From Streptomyces sp. H27-H5 (GTDB lineage Bacteria; Actinomycetota; Actinomycetes; Streptomycetales; Streptomycetaceae), in NCBI RefSeq assembly GCF_026627505.1, contig NZ_JAPNLK010000019.1, positions 56,443-109,556 of the forward strand: 53,114 nt of DNA, written 5' to 3'. How positions within the stretch are numbered: the stretch's first letter is position 1; every line of letters starts with the position of its first letter. The translations under genes were made by a program, and so were the position numbers. The notes beneath the pieces are model-generated. The model was not told the origin of the DNA. It worked only from the letters and a program-made list of their open reading frames with translations, and did no database searches. This document shows, one piece after another, positions 7,591-15,065 of the stretch.

Positions 7591-8285
7591 CCGCCCAGGC
7601 CACCTACGTCCGCACGGACCGCATCCCCCTGGACCAGCTCACCCCGTTCCCCGGCAACGCCAAGAGGGGCAACGTGGAGGCCATCGTGGAGAGCCTGCGC
7701 CGCAACGGGCAGTACCGCTCCCTGGTGGTGCGGGAGATCCAGAACGGGCCGCTCATCGTGCTCGCCGGCAACCACACCATGCAGGCGTTCACCGCCCACG
7801 GCCCCGGCAACTGCGGCGCCACCGTCAAGGCCGGCCGCGGCTCCCGCCCCTGCGGCATCTGCGCCAACGATCCCACCTGGGAGCCGGCCCCCCGCTGCGA
7901 GGTCGTCACCTGCGACGAGGACACCGCACGCCGCGTGAACATCGTGGACAACCGGGCCTCAGACCTGGGGACGTACGACTTCGAGGCCCTGTCCGATCTC
8001 CTCGCCGGCCTGGACGACCTGGAAGGCACCGGCTACTCCACCCGCGACGTGGAGGACATCACCGCGCTGCTCACCGCTCCGCCGGACGAGGCCGTCCCGA
8101 TCATGGACCACCACGGCGAGCCCAACGAGGAGGTTTTCCGACCCAAGATCAACATGTCCGTGTCCCCGGAGATGTTCGACCGGTGGCGCCTCGCGCTGGA
8201 CGCCCACACCGGCCGGGACGACGAGGTCAAGTTGGGCGCCCTGCTGGACGAGATCGACATCGCCCGCGAGCAGGCCGCGGCATGA
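7587..8285 (+). CDS. ParB-like nuclease-domain protein C
   Basis: The third tandem ParB-like paralogue, 232 residues. It carries LTPFPGNAKRGN, RNGQYRSLVVRE, VLAGNHTMQA, CGICANDP, CDEDTARRVNIVDNRASDLG and GTGYSTRDVEDITALL. The C-terminus (INMSVSPEMFDRWRLALDA onward) is a small strand-helix domain unlike that of copies A and B. Start ATG 7587 overlaps the preceding TGA, and its own stop overlaps the ATG of the first transglycosylase. Direct coupling to the transglycosylase is the best evidence that these ParB-like proteins work with it. Confidence 0.8.
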   Translation: MTAQATYVRTDRIPLDQLTPFPGNAKRGNVEAIVESLRRNGQYRSLVVREIQNGPLIVLAGNHTMQAFTAHGPGNCGATVKAGRGSRPCGICANDPTWEPAPRCEVVTCDEDTARRVNIVDNRASDLGTYDFEALSDLLAGLDDLEGTGYSTRDVEDITALLTAPPDEAVPIMDHHGEPNEEVFRPKINMSVSPEMFDRWRLALDAHTGRDDEVKLGALLDEIDIAREQAAA

Positions 8286-9220
8286 CCCCGGCCGTCCACC
8301 TCGGCCTGGACCAGGACTTCAAGGCCCTGTGCTCCTTCGCGTTCTGGCGGACGAAGAACATGGCCGACTTCACCGACAAGCTGGCCACCCCCGCGAACAT
8401 GATCTTCGGGGACTCCGGTGCCCACTCCGCCCGCACCATGGGCATCCACCTGACCCTGGAGGATTACGCCGCCTGGTGCCAGAAGTGGGACCGGCAGCTC
8501 ACCCTGTACGCCAACCTGGACGTCATCGGCGGCCCGGAGGCCACGTGGCGCAACCAGAAGGAACTGGAGCTGGTCCACGGCCTGGAGCCCATCCCCGTCT
8601 TCCACACCGGCGACCCCTGGCACTGGCTTGAGCGCTACATCGAGGAGGGATACACCTACATCGCCCTCGGCAAGCTGCTGGGCAACCCCGTCCGGGAGGT
8701 GCTGCCCTGGATCGCGAAGGCCTTCAAGGTGGCCGCCGGACGGGCCGTGTTCCACGGCTTCGGACTCACCGTGTGGCGAGCCCTGCGCGAGTTCCCGTTC
8801 TACTCCGTGGACTCCTCCACCTGGGGCAGCGGCTTCCGCTTCGGCGTGATCAAACTGTTCGACCCGGCCGCCGGCACCTGGACCAACCTCATGATGCGCG
8901 ACCGTGCCGCGCTGCTCCAGCACAGGGAACTCGTGCGCGCCCACCACATCAACCCCATGTCCCTCGCCACCCGGGCCACCTACAGCCGCACCGACGCCAC
9001 CGTGCTGGCCGCCATCGCATGGCGCCGGGCCGAGGAGTTCATCCGCGCCCGCCACGGACCGGTCAACATCCCCCCCGGCCCCCACAACCCCGTCACCCGA
9101 GGCGGCCCCAGGCCGGCGCCCCCCGGCCTGCACCTGTACCTCGCGGAAGCCACCACCACCAACCTGTACCGCGCCGCCGCCGGCGTTCAGAAAGCCCGGC
9201 AGGAGGCGAGCACCCCGTGA
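8282..9220 (+). CDS. dpdA: TGT-like DNA guanine transglycosylase, copy 1 (DpdA-like)
   Basis: A 312-residue protein with a tRNA-guanine-transglycosylase-like TIM barrel. The FGDSGAHS motif (D44) corresponds to the general acid/base aspartate in the DSGGF motif of TGT. YIALGKLLG matches the base-recognition GGLxVGE strand. FYSVDSSTW (D177) supplies the likely nucleophilic aspartate. The CxCxxC zinc site of tRNA TGTs is absent. Linkage to queD, queE and folE points to a DpdA-type enzyme that exchanges guanine in DNA for a 7-deazaguanine. It overlaps both neighbours by ATGA/GTGA. The next gene is a close paralogue, about three quarters identical by eye. Confidence 0.8.
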   Translation: MTPAVHLGLDQDFKALCSFAFWRTKNMADFTDKLATPANMIFGDSGAHSARTMGIHLTLEDYAAWCQKWDRQLTLYANLDVIGGPEATWRNQKELELVHGLEPIPVFHTGDPWHWLERYIEEGYTYIALGKLLGNPVREVLPWIAKAFKVAAGRAVFHGFGLTVWRALREFPFYSVDSSTWGSGFRFGVIKLFDPAAGTWTNLMMRDRAALLQHRELVRAHHINPMSLATRATYSRTDATVLAAIAWRRAEEFIRARHGPVNIPPGPHNPVTRGGPRPAPPGLHLYLAEATTTNLYRAAAGVQKARQEASTP

Positions 9221-10146
9221 CCGCCTATACAGGCCTGGACCAGCCGTTCAAAGCCCTCACCTCCTACGCGTACTGGCACAAGACGTCCATGCGCGGCTTC
9301 GTCGGCAAGCTGGCCACCCCCACGAACATGATCTTCGGGGACTCCGGGGCCCACTCCGCCCGCACCCTGGGCATCCACCTGACCCTGGACGACTACGCCG
9401 CCTGGTGCCGGAAGTGGGACGAGGAACTGACCCTGTACGCCAACCTCGACGTCATCGGCGGCCCCGAAACCACGTGGCGCAACCAGCAGGAACTGGAGTC
9501 CCACGGCCTTCACCCCATCCCCGTGTTCCACACCGGCGACCCGTGGTCCTGGCTGGAGCGCTACCTGGACGAGGGCTACACCTACATCGCCCTCGGCAAG
9601 CTCCTGGGCAACCCCGTCCGGGAAGTCCTCCCCTGGATGGCCAAGGCCTTCCGCCTCGCCCAGGGCCGCGCGGTCTTCCACGGCTTCGGCATGACCCTGT
9701 GGGCCGCCCTGCGGGAGTTCCCGTTCTACTCCGTGGACTCCTCCACCTGGGGCCAGTCCGCCCGCTTCGGCGTCCTCAAGCTGTTCGACCCGAACAGCGG
9801 CACCTGGACCCCCCGCTTCATGATGAACGACCGGGCCGCGCTGCTCCGCTACCGGGACCTGATCCGCGCCCACCACACCGACCCCGCATCGCTCCCCACC
9901 AAAGCGATCAGCAAATACCCGCAAGTGACCCGCCTGGCCTGCCTCACGTGGCGCCGCGCGGAGGAGTACATCCGGGCCCGCCACGGCCCCATCACCATCC
10001 CCCCCGGCCCCCGCGACCCCGTCGCGCGAGCAGGCCGCACCGCCACGCCGGGCCTGCACCTGTACCTGGCAGCGGCCTCCCTCACCCCCCTCTACCGTGC
10101 CGCGGCCGGCGTCCAGGCCGCCCGGCAGGAAGCGAGCACCACATGA
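9217..10146 (+). CDS. dpdA: TGT-like DNA guanine transglycosylase, copy 2 (DpdA-like)
   Basis: A 309-residue tandem paralogue of the previous gene. Both catalytic positions are kept: D42 in FGDSGAHS and D174 in FYSVDSSTW. YIALGKLLGNPVREVLPW is shared word for word. Differences concentrate at the N-terminus (SYAYWHKTSMRGF against SFAFWRTKNMADF) and after about residue 185, where substrate DNA or a partner could be contacted. GTG 9217 overlaps the stop of copy 1. The two proteins may form a heterodimer or have different sequence preferences; both look catalytically intact, unlike the dead partner in eukaryotic TGT. Confidence 0.8.
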   Translation: MTAYTGLDQPFKALTSYAYWHKTSMRGFVGKLATPTNMIFGDSGAHSARTLGIHLTLDDYAAWCRKWDEELTLYANLDVIGGPETTWRNQQELESHGLHPIPVFHTGDPWSWLERYLDEGYTYIALGKLLGNPVREVLPWMAKAFRLAQGRAVFHGFGMTLWAALREFPFYSVDSSTWGQSARFGVLKLFDPNSGTWTPRFMMNDRAALLRYRDLIRAHHTDPASLPTKAISKYPQVTRLACLTWRRAEEYIRARHGPITIPPGPRDPVARAGRTATPGLHLYLAAASLTPLYRAAAGVQAARQEASTT

Positions 10147-10571
10147 CCACCACCCCGGCCGCGGCGCCGGCCCTCACCCGCACCGTGGACGTCGGCCCGT
10201 TCAGCATCTACTTCACCAACGTCAACAAGGCCATGGGACTGCGCGCCCACAGCCACACCGGCGCCGTCACCGTGGTCTACGACACCGTCGGCCGCCACGG
10301 GTACCCCAGTTTCGAGGCCACCAACGCCGCGTTGGAGGCCCGCATCCACGAGCTGACCCGCCGCGTGTTCAAGGACGCCACCAACGAGGACATCACCGAC
10401 CGCCTGTTCGCCCACCTGGACGGCTACGTGGCCCCCGAGTGGGAGCCCTGGGGCGGCCAGTACAGCCTTCGCGCCGTCCACCTGGACGTCATCGGCGTCC
10501 ACGACGACATCGGCCACGACAACAGCACCACCCGCTACACCGTCGCCCGCACCCACGGAGGCCAGTCATGA
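10143..10571 (+). CDS. Unknown protein of the 7-deazaguanine operon
   Basis: A 142-residue protein between the transglycosylases and queD, coupled to both by overlapping stop/start codons. I do not recognise it. The segment LRAHSHTGAVTVVY faintly resembles the HGHS..AEVTV strand of the neighbouring QueD, and a helix of similar placement follows (ALEARIHELTRRVF), so a degenerate tunnelling-fold domain is possible but unproven. No cysteines are present. Position alone suggests a role in making or tailoring the modified base, or in the insertion step. Confidence 0.7.
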   Translation: MTTTPAAAPALTRTVDVGPFSIYFTNVNKAMGLRAHSHTGAVTVVYDTVGRHGYPSFEATNAALEARIHELTRRVFKDATNEDITDRLFAHLDGYVAPEWEPWGGQYSLRAVHLDVIGVHDDIGHDNSTTRYTVARTHGGQS

Positions 10572-10996
10572 CGCACGGCGTAACGGTCCGGCACAACTTC
10601 GAGACGGGGCACCGCCTCCCGCACCTCCCCGGCAAATGCCAGTCCCTGCACGGCCACTCCTGGTGGGCCGAGGTCACCGTGGAAGCACCGGCCCTCGCCT
10701 CCGGCCTCGTCGTGGAGTTCGGCCCGTTCAAGCACCAGCTACGCCGCTGGATCGATGAGCACCTGGACCACGGCCTCATGCTCGGCCCCGAGGACCCCCT
10801 CCTGCCCGTCCTCGCCCCCTACGGCATGAAGATCCACCAGGTCCCCGGCTGGCCCACCGTCGAGAACGTGGCCGCGCTCCTGGCCCGCGTCGCCTCCGAC
10901 GCCCTCTTCGACCTCGTCCACGCCCCCCAGGCCCGCGTCACCCACGTCAAGATCAGCGAGACGCACGTCAACGCCGCCACCTGGACGGCCTCATGA
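10568..10996 (+). CDS. queD: 6-carboxytetrahydropterin synthase QueD
   Basis: A 142-residue QueD/PTPS-family enzyme, the usual length. Zinc ligands are H15 (FETGHRL), H28 and H30 (LHGHSW); the catalytic cysteine is C24 in LPGKCQSLHGH. WPTVENVA matches the conserved P-T-x-E-N segment, and the C-terminal VKISETHVNA holds the pterin-binding glutamate. It converts 7,8-dihydroneopterin triphosphate to 6-carboxytetrahydropterin, between FolE and QueE. It is coupled to both neighbours by overlapping codons. Confidence 0.92.
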   Translation: MTHGVTVRHNFETGHRLPHLPGKCQSLHGHSWWAEVTVEAPALASGLVVEFGPFKHQLRRWIDEHLDHGLMLGPEDPLLPVLAPYGMKIHQVPGWPTVENVAALLARVASDALFDLVHAPQARVTHVKISETHVNAATWTAS

Positions 10997-11718
10997 CCGA
11001 CCTCACCGTCTCCCTGGACCACACCCTCGTCACCCGAGAGACGTTCGGCCCCACCATTCAAGGAGAGGGACCCTCCACCGGCCGCCGGTGCGGGTTCGTG
11101 CGCCTCGGCGGCTGCAACCTGACATGCAACTGGTGCGACACCCCGGAGACCTGGGACGCCTCCCGCTTCGACCTCCGGGCCACCCTCACCCGCCGCACCG
11201 TCAGGGACATCGTCACCCGCGCCCTGGAGGGGGACCCGGACCTGATCGTCATCACCGGCGGGGAACCGCTGCTCCACCAGCAGCAGGACGGATGGCTGTC
11301 CCTGCTGGCCGCCCTCCGGGGCGCACTCGTGGAGGTGGAGGTCGAAACCAACGGCACCCAGGCCCCCAACGCCCACACCACGATGCTCGTCACCCGCTTC
11401 AACGTCTCCCCCAAGCTGGCCCACGCCGGGGACCCGGCCTCCAAGCGGATCCGCCCCGAGGCCCTGCGCGCGCTGGCCGAGACGGGGAAGGCCGCGTTCA
11501 AGTTTGTGTGCCAGGCCGCGGCCGACGTCGCCGAGGTCACCCGGTTCACGGAAGCCCACGACCTCGACCCCGCGCGCGTCTGGGTCATGCCCGAGGGCAC
11601 CGACGTCCCCACCCTGTCCGCCCGCATGGCCGAGATCGCCGACCCCGCCATCCTGGCCGGCTTCAACGTCAGCAACCGCTTGCACGTCGCTATCTGGGGC
11701 GACGAGAAGGGCCGATGA
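10993..11718 (+). CDS. queE: 7-carboxy-7-deazaguanine synthase QueE
   Basis: A 241-residue radical SAM enzyme. The N-terminal FGPTIQGEGPSTGRRC is the substrate-binding signature of QueE. The [4Fe-4S] cluster cysteines are C41, C45 and C48 in CNLTCNWC, with the C-x3-C-x2-C spacing of QueE. VITGGEPLLHQ is the SAM-binding GGE motif and VEVETNGT the following strand. It rearranges 6-carboxytetrahydropterin to 7-carboxy-7-deazaguanine. ATG 10993 overlaps the queD stop and its own stop overlaps folE. Confidence 0.93.
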   Translation: MTDLTVSLDHTLVTRETFGPTIQGEGPSTGRRCGFVRLGGCNLTCNWCDTPETWDASRFDLRATLTRRTVRDIVTRALEGDPDLIVITGGEPLLHQQQDGWLSLLAALRGALVEVEVETNGTQAPNAHTTMLVTRFNVSPKLAHAGDPASKRIRPEALRALAETGKAAFKFVCQAAADVAEVTRFTEAHDLDPARVWVMPEGTDVPTLSARMAEIADPAILAGFNVSNRLHVAIWGDEKGR

Positions 11719-12335
11719 TGATCACCACCGACACCGCCGCGGCCGACACCGTGCGCGCCGGCGACCACGACCAGGCCGCCCAGGCCTACACCCGGGGCAT
11801 CCGCGCCTGGATGACCGCCACCGGCCTCGACCCGGACAGCCCCGCCCTCACCGACACCCCCGCCCGCGTCCTGCGCGCCCTCGCGGAGATGACCGCCGGC
11901 TACCACGAGGACGCGGGCGTGCACCTCGCCCGCACCTTCCCCGTGGACCACGACGGCGGCCCCATCATCGTCACGGGCGTGCCCTTCGCCAGCCTCTGTG
12001 AGCACCACATGCTGGTGTTCACCGGGCACGCGGACATCGCGTACCAGCCTCGCCCCGGGGACCCCGTCGCCGGCCTGTCCAAGCTCCCCCGCGTCCTGGA
12101 CGTCTACGCCCGCCGCCTCCAGACACAGGAACAGCTCACCCGGCAGGTCGCCACCGCCCTGGACACCCACCTCCGGCCCGTCGCCGCCGCGTGCGTCATC
12201 CGCTCCGAACACGGCTGCCTGGCCCACCGAGGGGCCCGCAAGCCCGGATCGGTCATGGTCACCAGCAGCTACACAGGGGCCTGGCGCGTCGACCGGGACG
12301 CCCGCGCCGAGCTCCACCGCCTCATGGATCACTGA
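11715..12335 (+). CDS. folE: GTP cyclohydrolase I
   Basis: A 206-residue FolE. The zinc-binding residues are C95 and H98 in LCEHHMLVFTGH and C168 in SEHGCLAHRG. GLSKLPRVLDVYARRLQ and QEQLTRQVATAL match the core active-site helices. It makes 7,8-dihydroneopterin triphosphate from GTP, the first step of the 7-deazaguanine pathway, and would raise precursor supply during infection. It is the last gene of the coupled chain; a hairpin follows. Confidence 0.93.
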   Translation: MMITTDTAAADTVRAGDHDQAAQAYTRGIRAWMTATGLDPDSPALTDTPARVLRALAEMTAGYHEDAGVHLARTFPVDHDGGPIIVTGVPFASLCEHHMLVFTGHADIAYQPRPGDPVAGLSKLPRVLDVYARRLQTQEQLTRQVATALDTHLRPVAAACVIRSEHGCLAHRGARKPGSVMVTSSYTGAWRVDRDARAELHRLMDH

Positions 12336-12345
12336 ACCCGCCCCC

Positions 12346-12390
12346 GGGCCACAAGGACACGTCCCCATACCGGACACGTCCTTGGCCCCC
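12346..12390 (+). terminator. Hairpin after folE
   Basis: GGCCACAAGGAC pairs with GTCCTTGGCC, one base bulged, around a 20-base centre, followed by CCCCTTCCC. It lies between folE and the terminase genes and may end the modification transcript. Confidence 0.5.
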
Positions 12391-12422
12391 CTTCCCACCT
12401 GTCCCCGACGGGAGGTCACCCC

Positions 12423-12866
12423 GTGCCCGCTTCAAAGGCCGTGCAGGCCGCCACGTCCGAGCGCCGCAGGAAAGCCGTGTCCATGCGCCTGGCCGGCGTG
12501 GACTGGCAGACCATCACCGAGCAGCTCGGCTACCGGGACCGGAACACGGCCTGCAAGGACGTACGCCGTGCCCTGGCCGCGGCGCGCAAGGCAGAGGCCG
12601 AAGAGGTCGAAGCCCTCAAGGCCATGACGGTGCTGCGGTACGACCGGCTACAGGCCGCGTTCTGGAGCAAGGCCCTCAAGGGCGACGCGAAAGCCGCCGA
12701 GGTCGTCATCAAGATCATCGCGGGTCGGTCCCGGATCGAGGGGACCGAGGCCCCGGTCCGCATGAACGTGGACGCCCAACGCCTCGGTGACGAGATCATG
12801 GCGCTGATCCACAGCGAGGCCGGCGACGCCGAGGGAGCACCGGATGACGACGGCCGAGGACATTGA
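12423..12866 (+). CDS. Terminase small subunit
   Basis: A 147-residue protein. The N-terminal half contains a helix-turn-helix (MRLAGVDWQTITEQLGYRDRNTACKDVRRAL, split here by WQTIT) that would bind the packaging site. The second half is a charged helix followed by VVIKIIAGRSRIEG, the usual oligomerisation and TerL-contact region of this actinophage family. Start GTG 12423 follows GGGAGG. It overlaps the large-subunit gene by 23 bases, the standard arrangement. Low similarity is normal for small terminases, so the call rests on the HTH and position. Confidence 0.8.
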   Translation: MPASKAVQAATSERRRKAVSMRLAGVDWQTITEQLGYRDRNTACKDVRRALAAARKAEAEEVEALKAMTVLRYDRLQAAFWSKALKGDAKAAEVVIKIIAGRSRIEGTEAPVRMNVDAQRLGDEIMALIHSEAGDAEGAPDDDGRGH

Positions 12867-14508
12867 GCGGCAGGTGACGGCGCTCGTGCGCGCGGGGGAC
12901 GTCCAGGCCCTCCGCGCGCTCCGGGACCGCGTCCGCGCCCAGCGCACCAGCGAACAGTCCCGCGTGATCCTGCGCTACATGTACGACCCCGTGGGGTGGG
13001 CGCGGGACTGCGTGACCTGGGAGGCCGGCGAGGGACTGACCCCGTACCAGGCCGACATCCTGGCCGCGCTGCCCGTCCGCCGGCGCGTGGCCGTCCGAGG
13101 ACCCCACGGCCTGGGCAAGACCGCCCAGGCCGCCATCACCGTGCTGTGGTTCGCGACCACGAGGGAAGCGGCCGGCATCGACTGGAAGGTGATCATGACC
13201 GCCTCCGCCTGGAGGCACCTGTCCGTCTTCCTCGTCCCGGAGGTACGCAAGTGGGCCAAGCGCATCCGGTGGGATGTGCTGGGCCGCCCGCCGTTCTCGG
13301 AGCGCACGGAGCTGCTGGCCCTGAACCTCAAGCTCACCAACGGCGCCGCCACCCCCGTGGCCTCACACAAGCCCGAGCTGATCGAGGGCGCGCACGCCGA
13401 CAGCCTCCTGTACCTGATCGATGAGGCCAAGATCGTCCCGGATGGCACGTGGGATGCCATTGAGGGCGCGTTCTCAGGTGGCCGTACGGACGGCCCGCCC
13501 GGGACGCTGCCGGAGGCCTTCGCGTTCGCCATCTCCACCCCCGGCCCCCCGGCCGGGCGCTTCTACGACATCCACAAACACGCGCCCGGCCTGGAGGACT
13601 GGTACGTCCGGCACGTCCGCCTGGACGAGGCCATCGCCGCCGGCCGCATCAGCGAGCAATGGGCGAACCAGCGCGCCCGACAGTGGGGCGTCGACAGCGC
13701 GATGTATGCCAACCGTGTGTTGGGCGAGTTCCACGCCTCGGACGAGGACTCTGTCATCCCACTGGCCTGGGTGGAGGCGGCCGTCGAGCGCTGGCACGAG
13801 TGGGACCAGGCCGGACGCCCCACCCCCGAGGGCGGCCGGCGCGTCCTCGGCGTGGACGTCGCCCGCACCGGCGGGGACTCCACCATCCTGGCCTACCGCC
13901 ACGGGCTGCTCATCAGCCGCCTGGAAGCCCACCACCGCGAGGACACCATGCAGACCACCGCCCGGGTACAGGCCGCCGTCGGCGACCCTGGCCCCGACGG
14001 CGAGGAGCCGGCCGGGCTGGTGCCCGTGGTCGACAGCATCGGCGTCGGTGGCGGCGTCGTGGACCGCCTCCGCGAACTGCGGGTGCCCGTCCTCGCTTAC
14101 ACGGGAGCAGCGCGCACCCGGATCAGAACCCGTGACGGGGAGTGGGGGTTCACCAACACCAGGAGCGCGGCGTACTGGCGTGTCCGGGAACTCCTGGACC
14201 CGGCGTTCGGCGCCACATTGGCCCTGCCGCCGGACGACGAGATGATCGCGGATCTCACCCTGCCCACGTGGGACGTGACCACAGGCGTGCCGCCGAAGAT
14301 CCAGGTGGAGCGGAAGGAGGACGTCGTCACCCGCCTCGGCCGCTCCCCCGACAAGGGCGACGCGGTCTGTATGGCGTTCTGGGCCGAGAACCTCGCGTCC
14401 TCGACCATCGCTTCCCCCGCCAACGCGACCGGCAGCACCCGGGCAGCGTCCCGCTACGGGCGCACCCTCGGCGTCGGCAACGGAGCCTCAAGACGGCCGT
14501 CTCGGTGA
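12844..14508 (+). CDS. Terminase large subunit
   Basis: A 554-residue packaging motor. The ATPase carries Walker A GPHGLGKT at residues 86-93 and Walker B LYLIDEAK with D193 and E194. The C-terminal RNase H-like nuclease has D338 in GVDVARTGGD, a second aspartate in VVDSIGVGGG and a third in the DKGDAV segment. The order and spacing are complete, so the gene looks functional. A serine/proline-rich tail follows the nuclease. Confidence 0.93.
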   Translation: MTTAEDIERQVTALVRAGDVQALRALRDRVRAQRTSEQSRVILRYMYDPVGWARDCVTWEAGEGLTPYQADILAALPVRRRVAVRGPHGLGKTAQAAITVLWFATTREAAGIDWKVIMTASAWRHLSVFLVPEVRKWAKRIRWDVLGRPPFSERTELLALNLKLTNGAATPVASHKPELIEGAHADSLLYLIDEAKIVPDGTWDAIEGAFSGGRTDGPPGTLPEAFAFAISTPGPPAGRFYDIHKHAPGLEDWYVRHVRLDEAIAAGRISEQWANQRARQWGVDSAMYANRVLGEFHASDEDSVIPLAWVEAAVERWHEWDQAGRPTPEGGRRVLGVDVARTGGDSTILAYRHGLLISRLEAHHREDTMQTTARVQAAVGDPGPDGEEPAGLVPVVDSIGVGGGVVDRLRELRVPVLAYTGAARTRIRTRDGEWGFTNTRSAAYWRVRELLDPAFGATLALPPDDEMIADLTLPTWDVTTGVPPKIQVERKEDVVTRLGRSPDKGDAVCMAFWAENLASSTIASPANATGSTRAASRYGRTLGVGNGASRRPSR

Positions 14509-14536
14509 CCGGTCGCGCTCGACCCGACCGGAGCCG

Positions 14537-14695
14537 TCACAGCTCCTCGTCCAGGAGCGCGGCCGGTATGAACAGGTCGCCGATGATGGCGAACTCAGGG
14601 CCGGGACCGTAGACGATGCCCTCCCGGCCCTCGTCGGTCTCCAGCTCCACCATGGACAGGGTCTCGCCGCCATCCAAACCCGGAAGATCAGACAT
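14537..14695 (-). CDS. Small acidic protein, opposite strand
   Basis: A 52-residue acidic protein on the minus strand between terminase and the ParB-like D gene. It begins MSDLPGLDGGETLSMVELE and ends IPAALLDEEL. A convincing minus-strand promoter (TTGAAC, 16 bases, TACCGT) would start transcription at or next to the ATG, giving a leaderless mRNA. That, with strong G/C third positions, supports coding. I do not recognise the family. An independently transcribed, opposite-strand gene inside the packaging module fits a moron. The short conserved-looking leader and acidic composition could also fit a peptide precursor, but no modification enzymes are nearby. Confidence 0.6.
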   Translation of the reverse strand: MSDLPGLDGGETLSMVELETDEGREGIVYGPGPEFAIIGDLFIPAALLDEEL

Positions 14696-14701
14696 ACCGC
14701 C

Positions 14702-14729
14702 ACGGTACGGGCACAGGCCGCCCGTTCAA
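14702..14729 (-). promoter_or_regulatory. Minus-strand promoter for the 52-residue gene
   Basis: Read on the minus strand: -35 TTGAAC (14729-14724), a 16-base spacer, -10 TACCGT (14707-14702), then six bases before ATG at 14695. This is close to a host vegetative promoter and predicts leaderless translation. The rest of the gap, about 14730-14950, holds no supported gene. Confidence 0.55.
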
Positions 14730-14954
14730 CAGGGCTTTGCGTCAGCGCACCGTTGCACGGGGAAGGGCCGACCATGAGGCGCCCTCTACGGTCGAGCCCC
14801 CGGGGGGAGCCACCCCCGAGGGCCCGCCAGCCCGGCCGCACCTCCGGGCTCCGGGGACCGCCGCCGGCTACAGGTTGCGTGACCCCGCGCCGTCCGGACG
14901 CTGTATCGGCACAGCCGCGGCGCCCCCAGGAGGCGCACCTTACCCCCACCCCAA

Positions 14955-15065
14955 GATCTGAATTGGCGGGCTGACCTGGGCTCTTACGCCCCCGGGCGCC
15001 CGTTGGCGCGTGCCCTATGATTCCCCGCTCACAACCGGGCGACCGCATCGCACCAGGGGACAACC
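14955..15065 (+). repeat. Duplicated 111-bp promoter cassette, copy 1
   Basis: From GATCTGAATTG to the base before ATG 15066. A matching segment of identical length lies at 16588-16698. Shared blocks include CTGACCTGGGC, CTTAC, GGCGCGTGCCCTATGAT and ACAACCGG. The promoter-like TATGAT is at 15016-15021, 50 bases before the start codon, in the same GCGCG.GCCCTAT context as 5095. Confidence 0.75.

Noticed and set aside
5139..8285. Calling the three ParB-like proteins a partition system
   Set aside because: No ParA is present and the LVDNR/GTGY features match methylase-linked ParB-like domains rather than centromere-binding ParB.
14737..14974. Short plus-strand frames before ParB-like D
   Set aside because: Proline- and arginine-rich, no convincing ribosome site, and they end in the promoter cassette.
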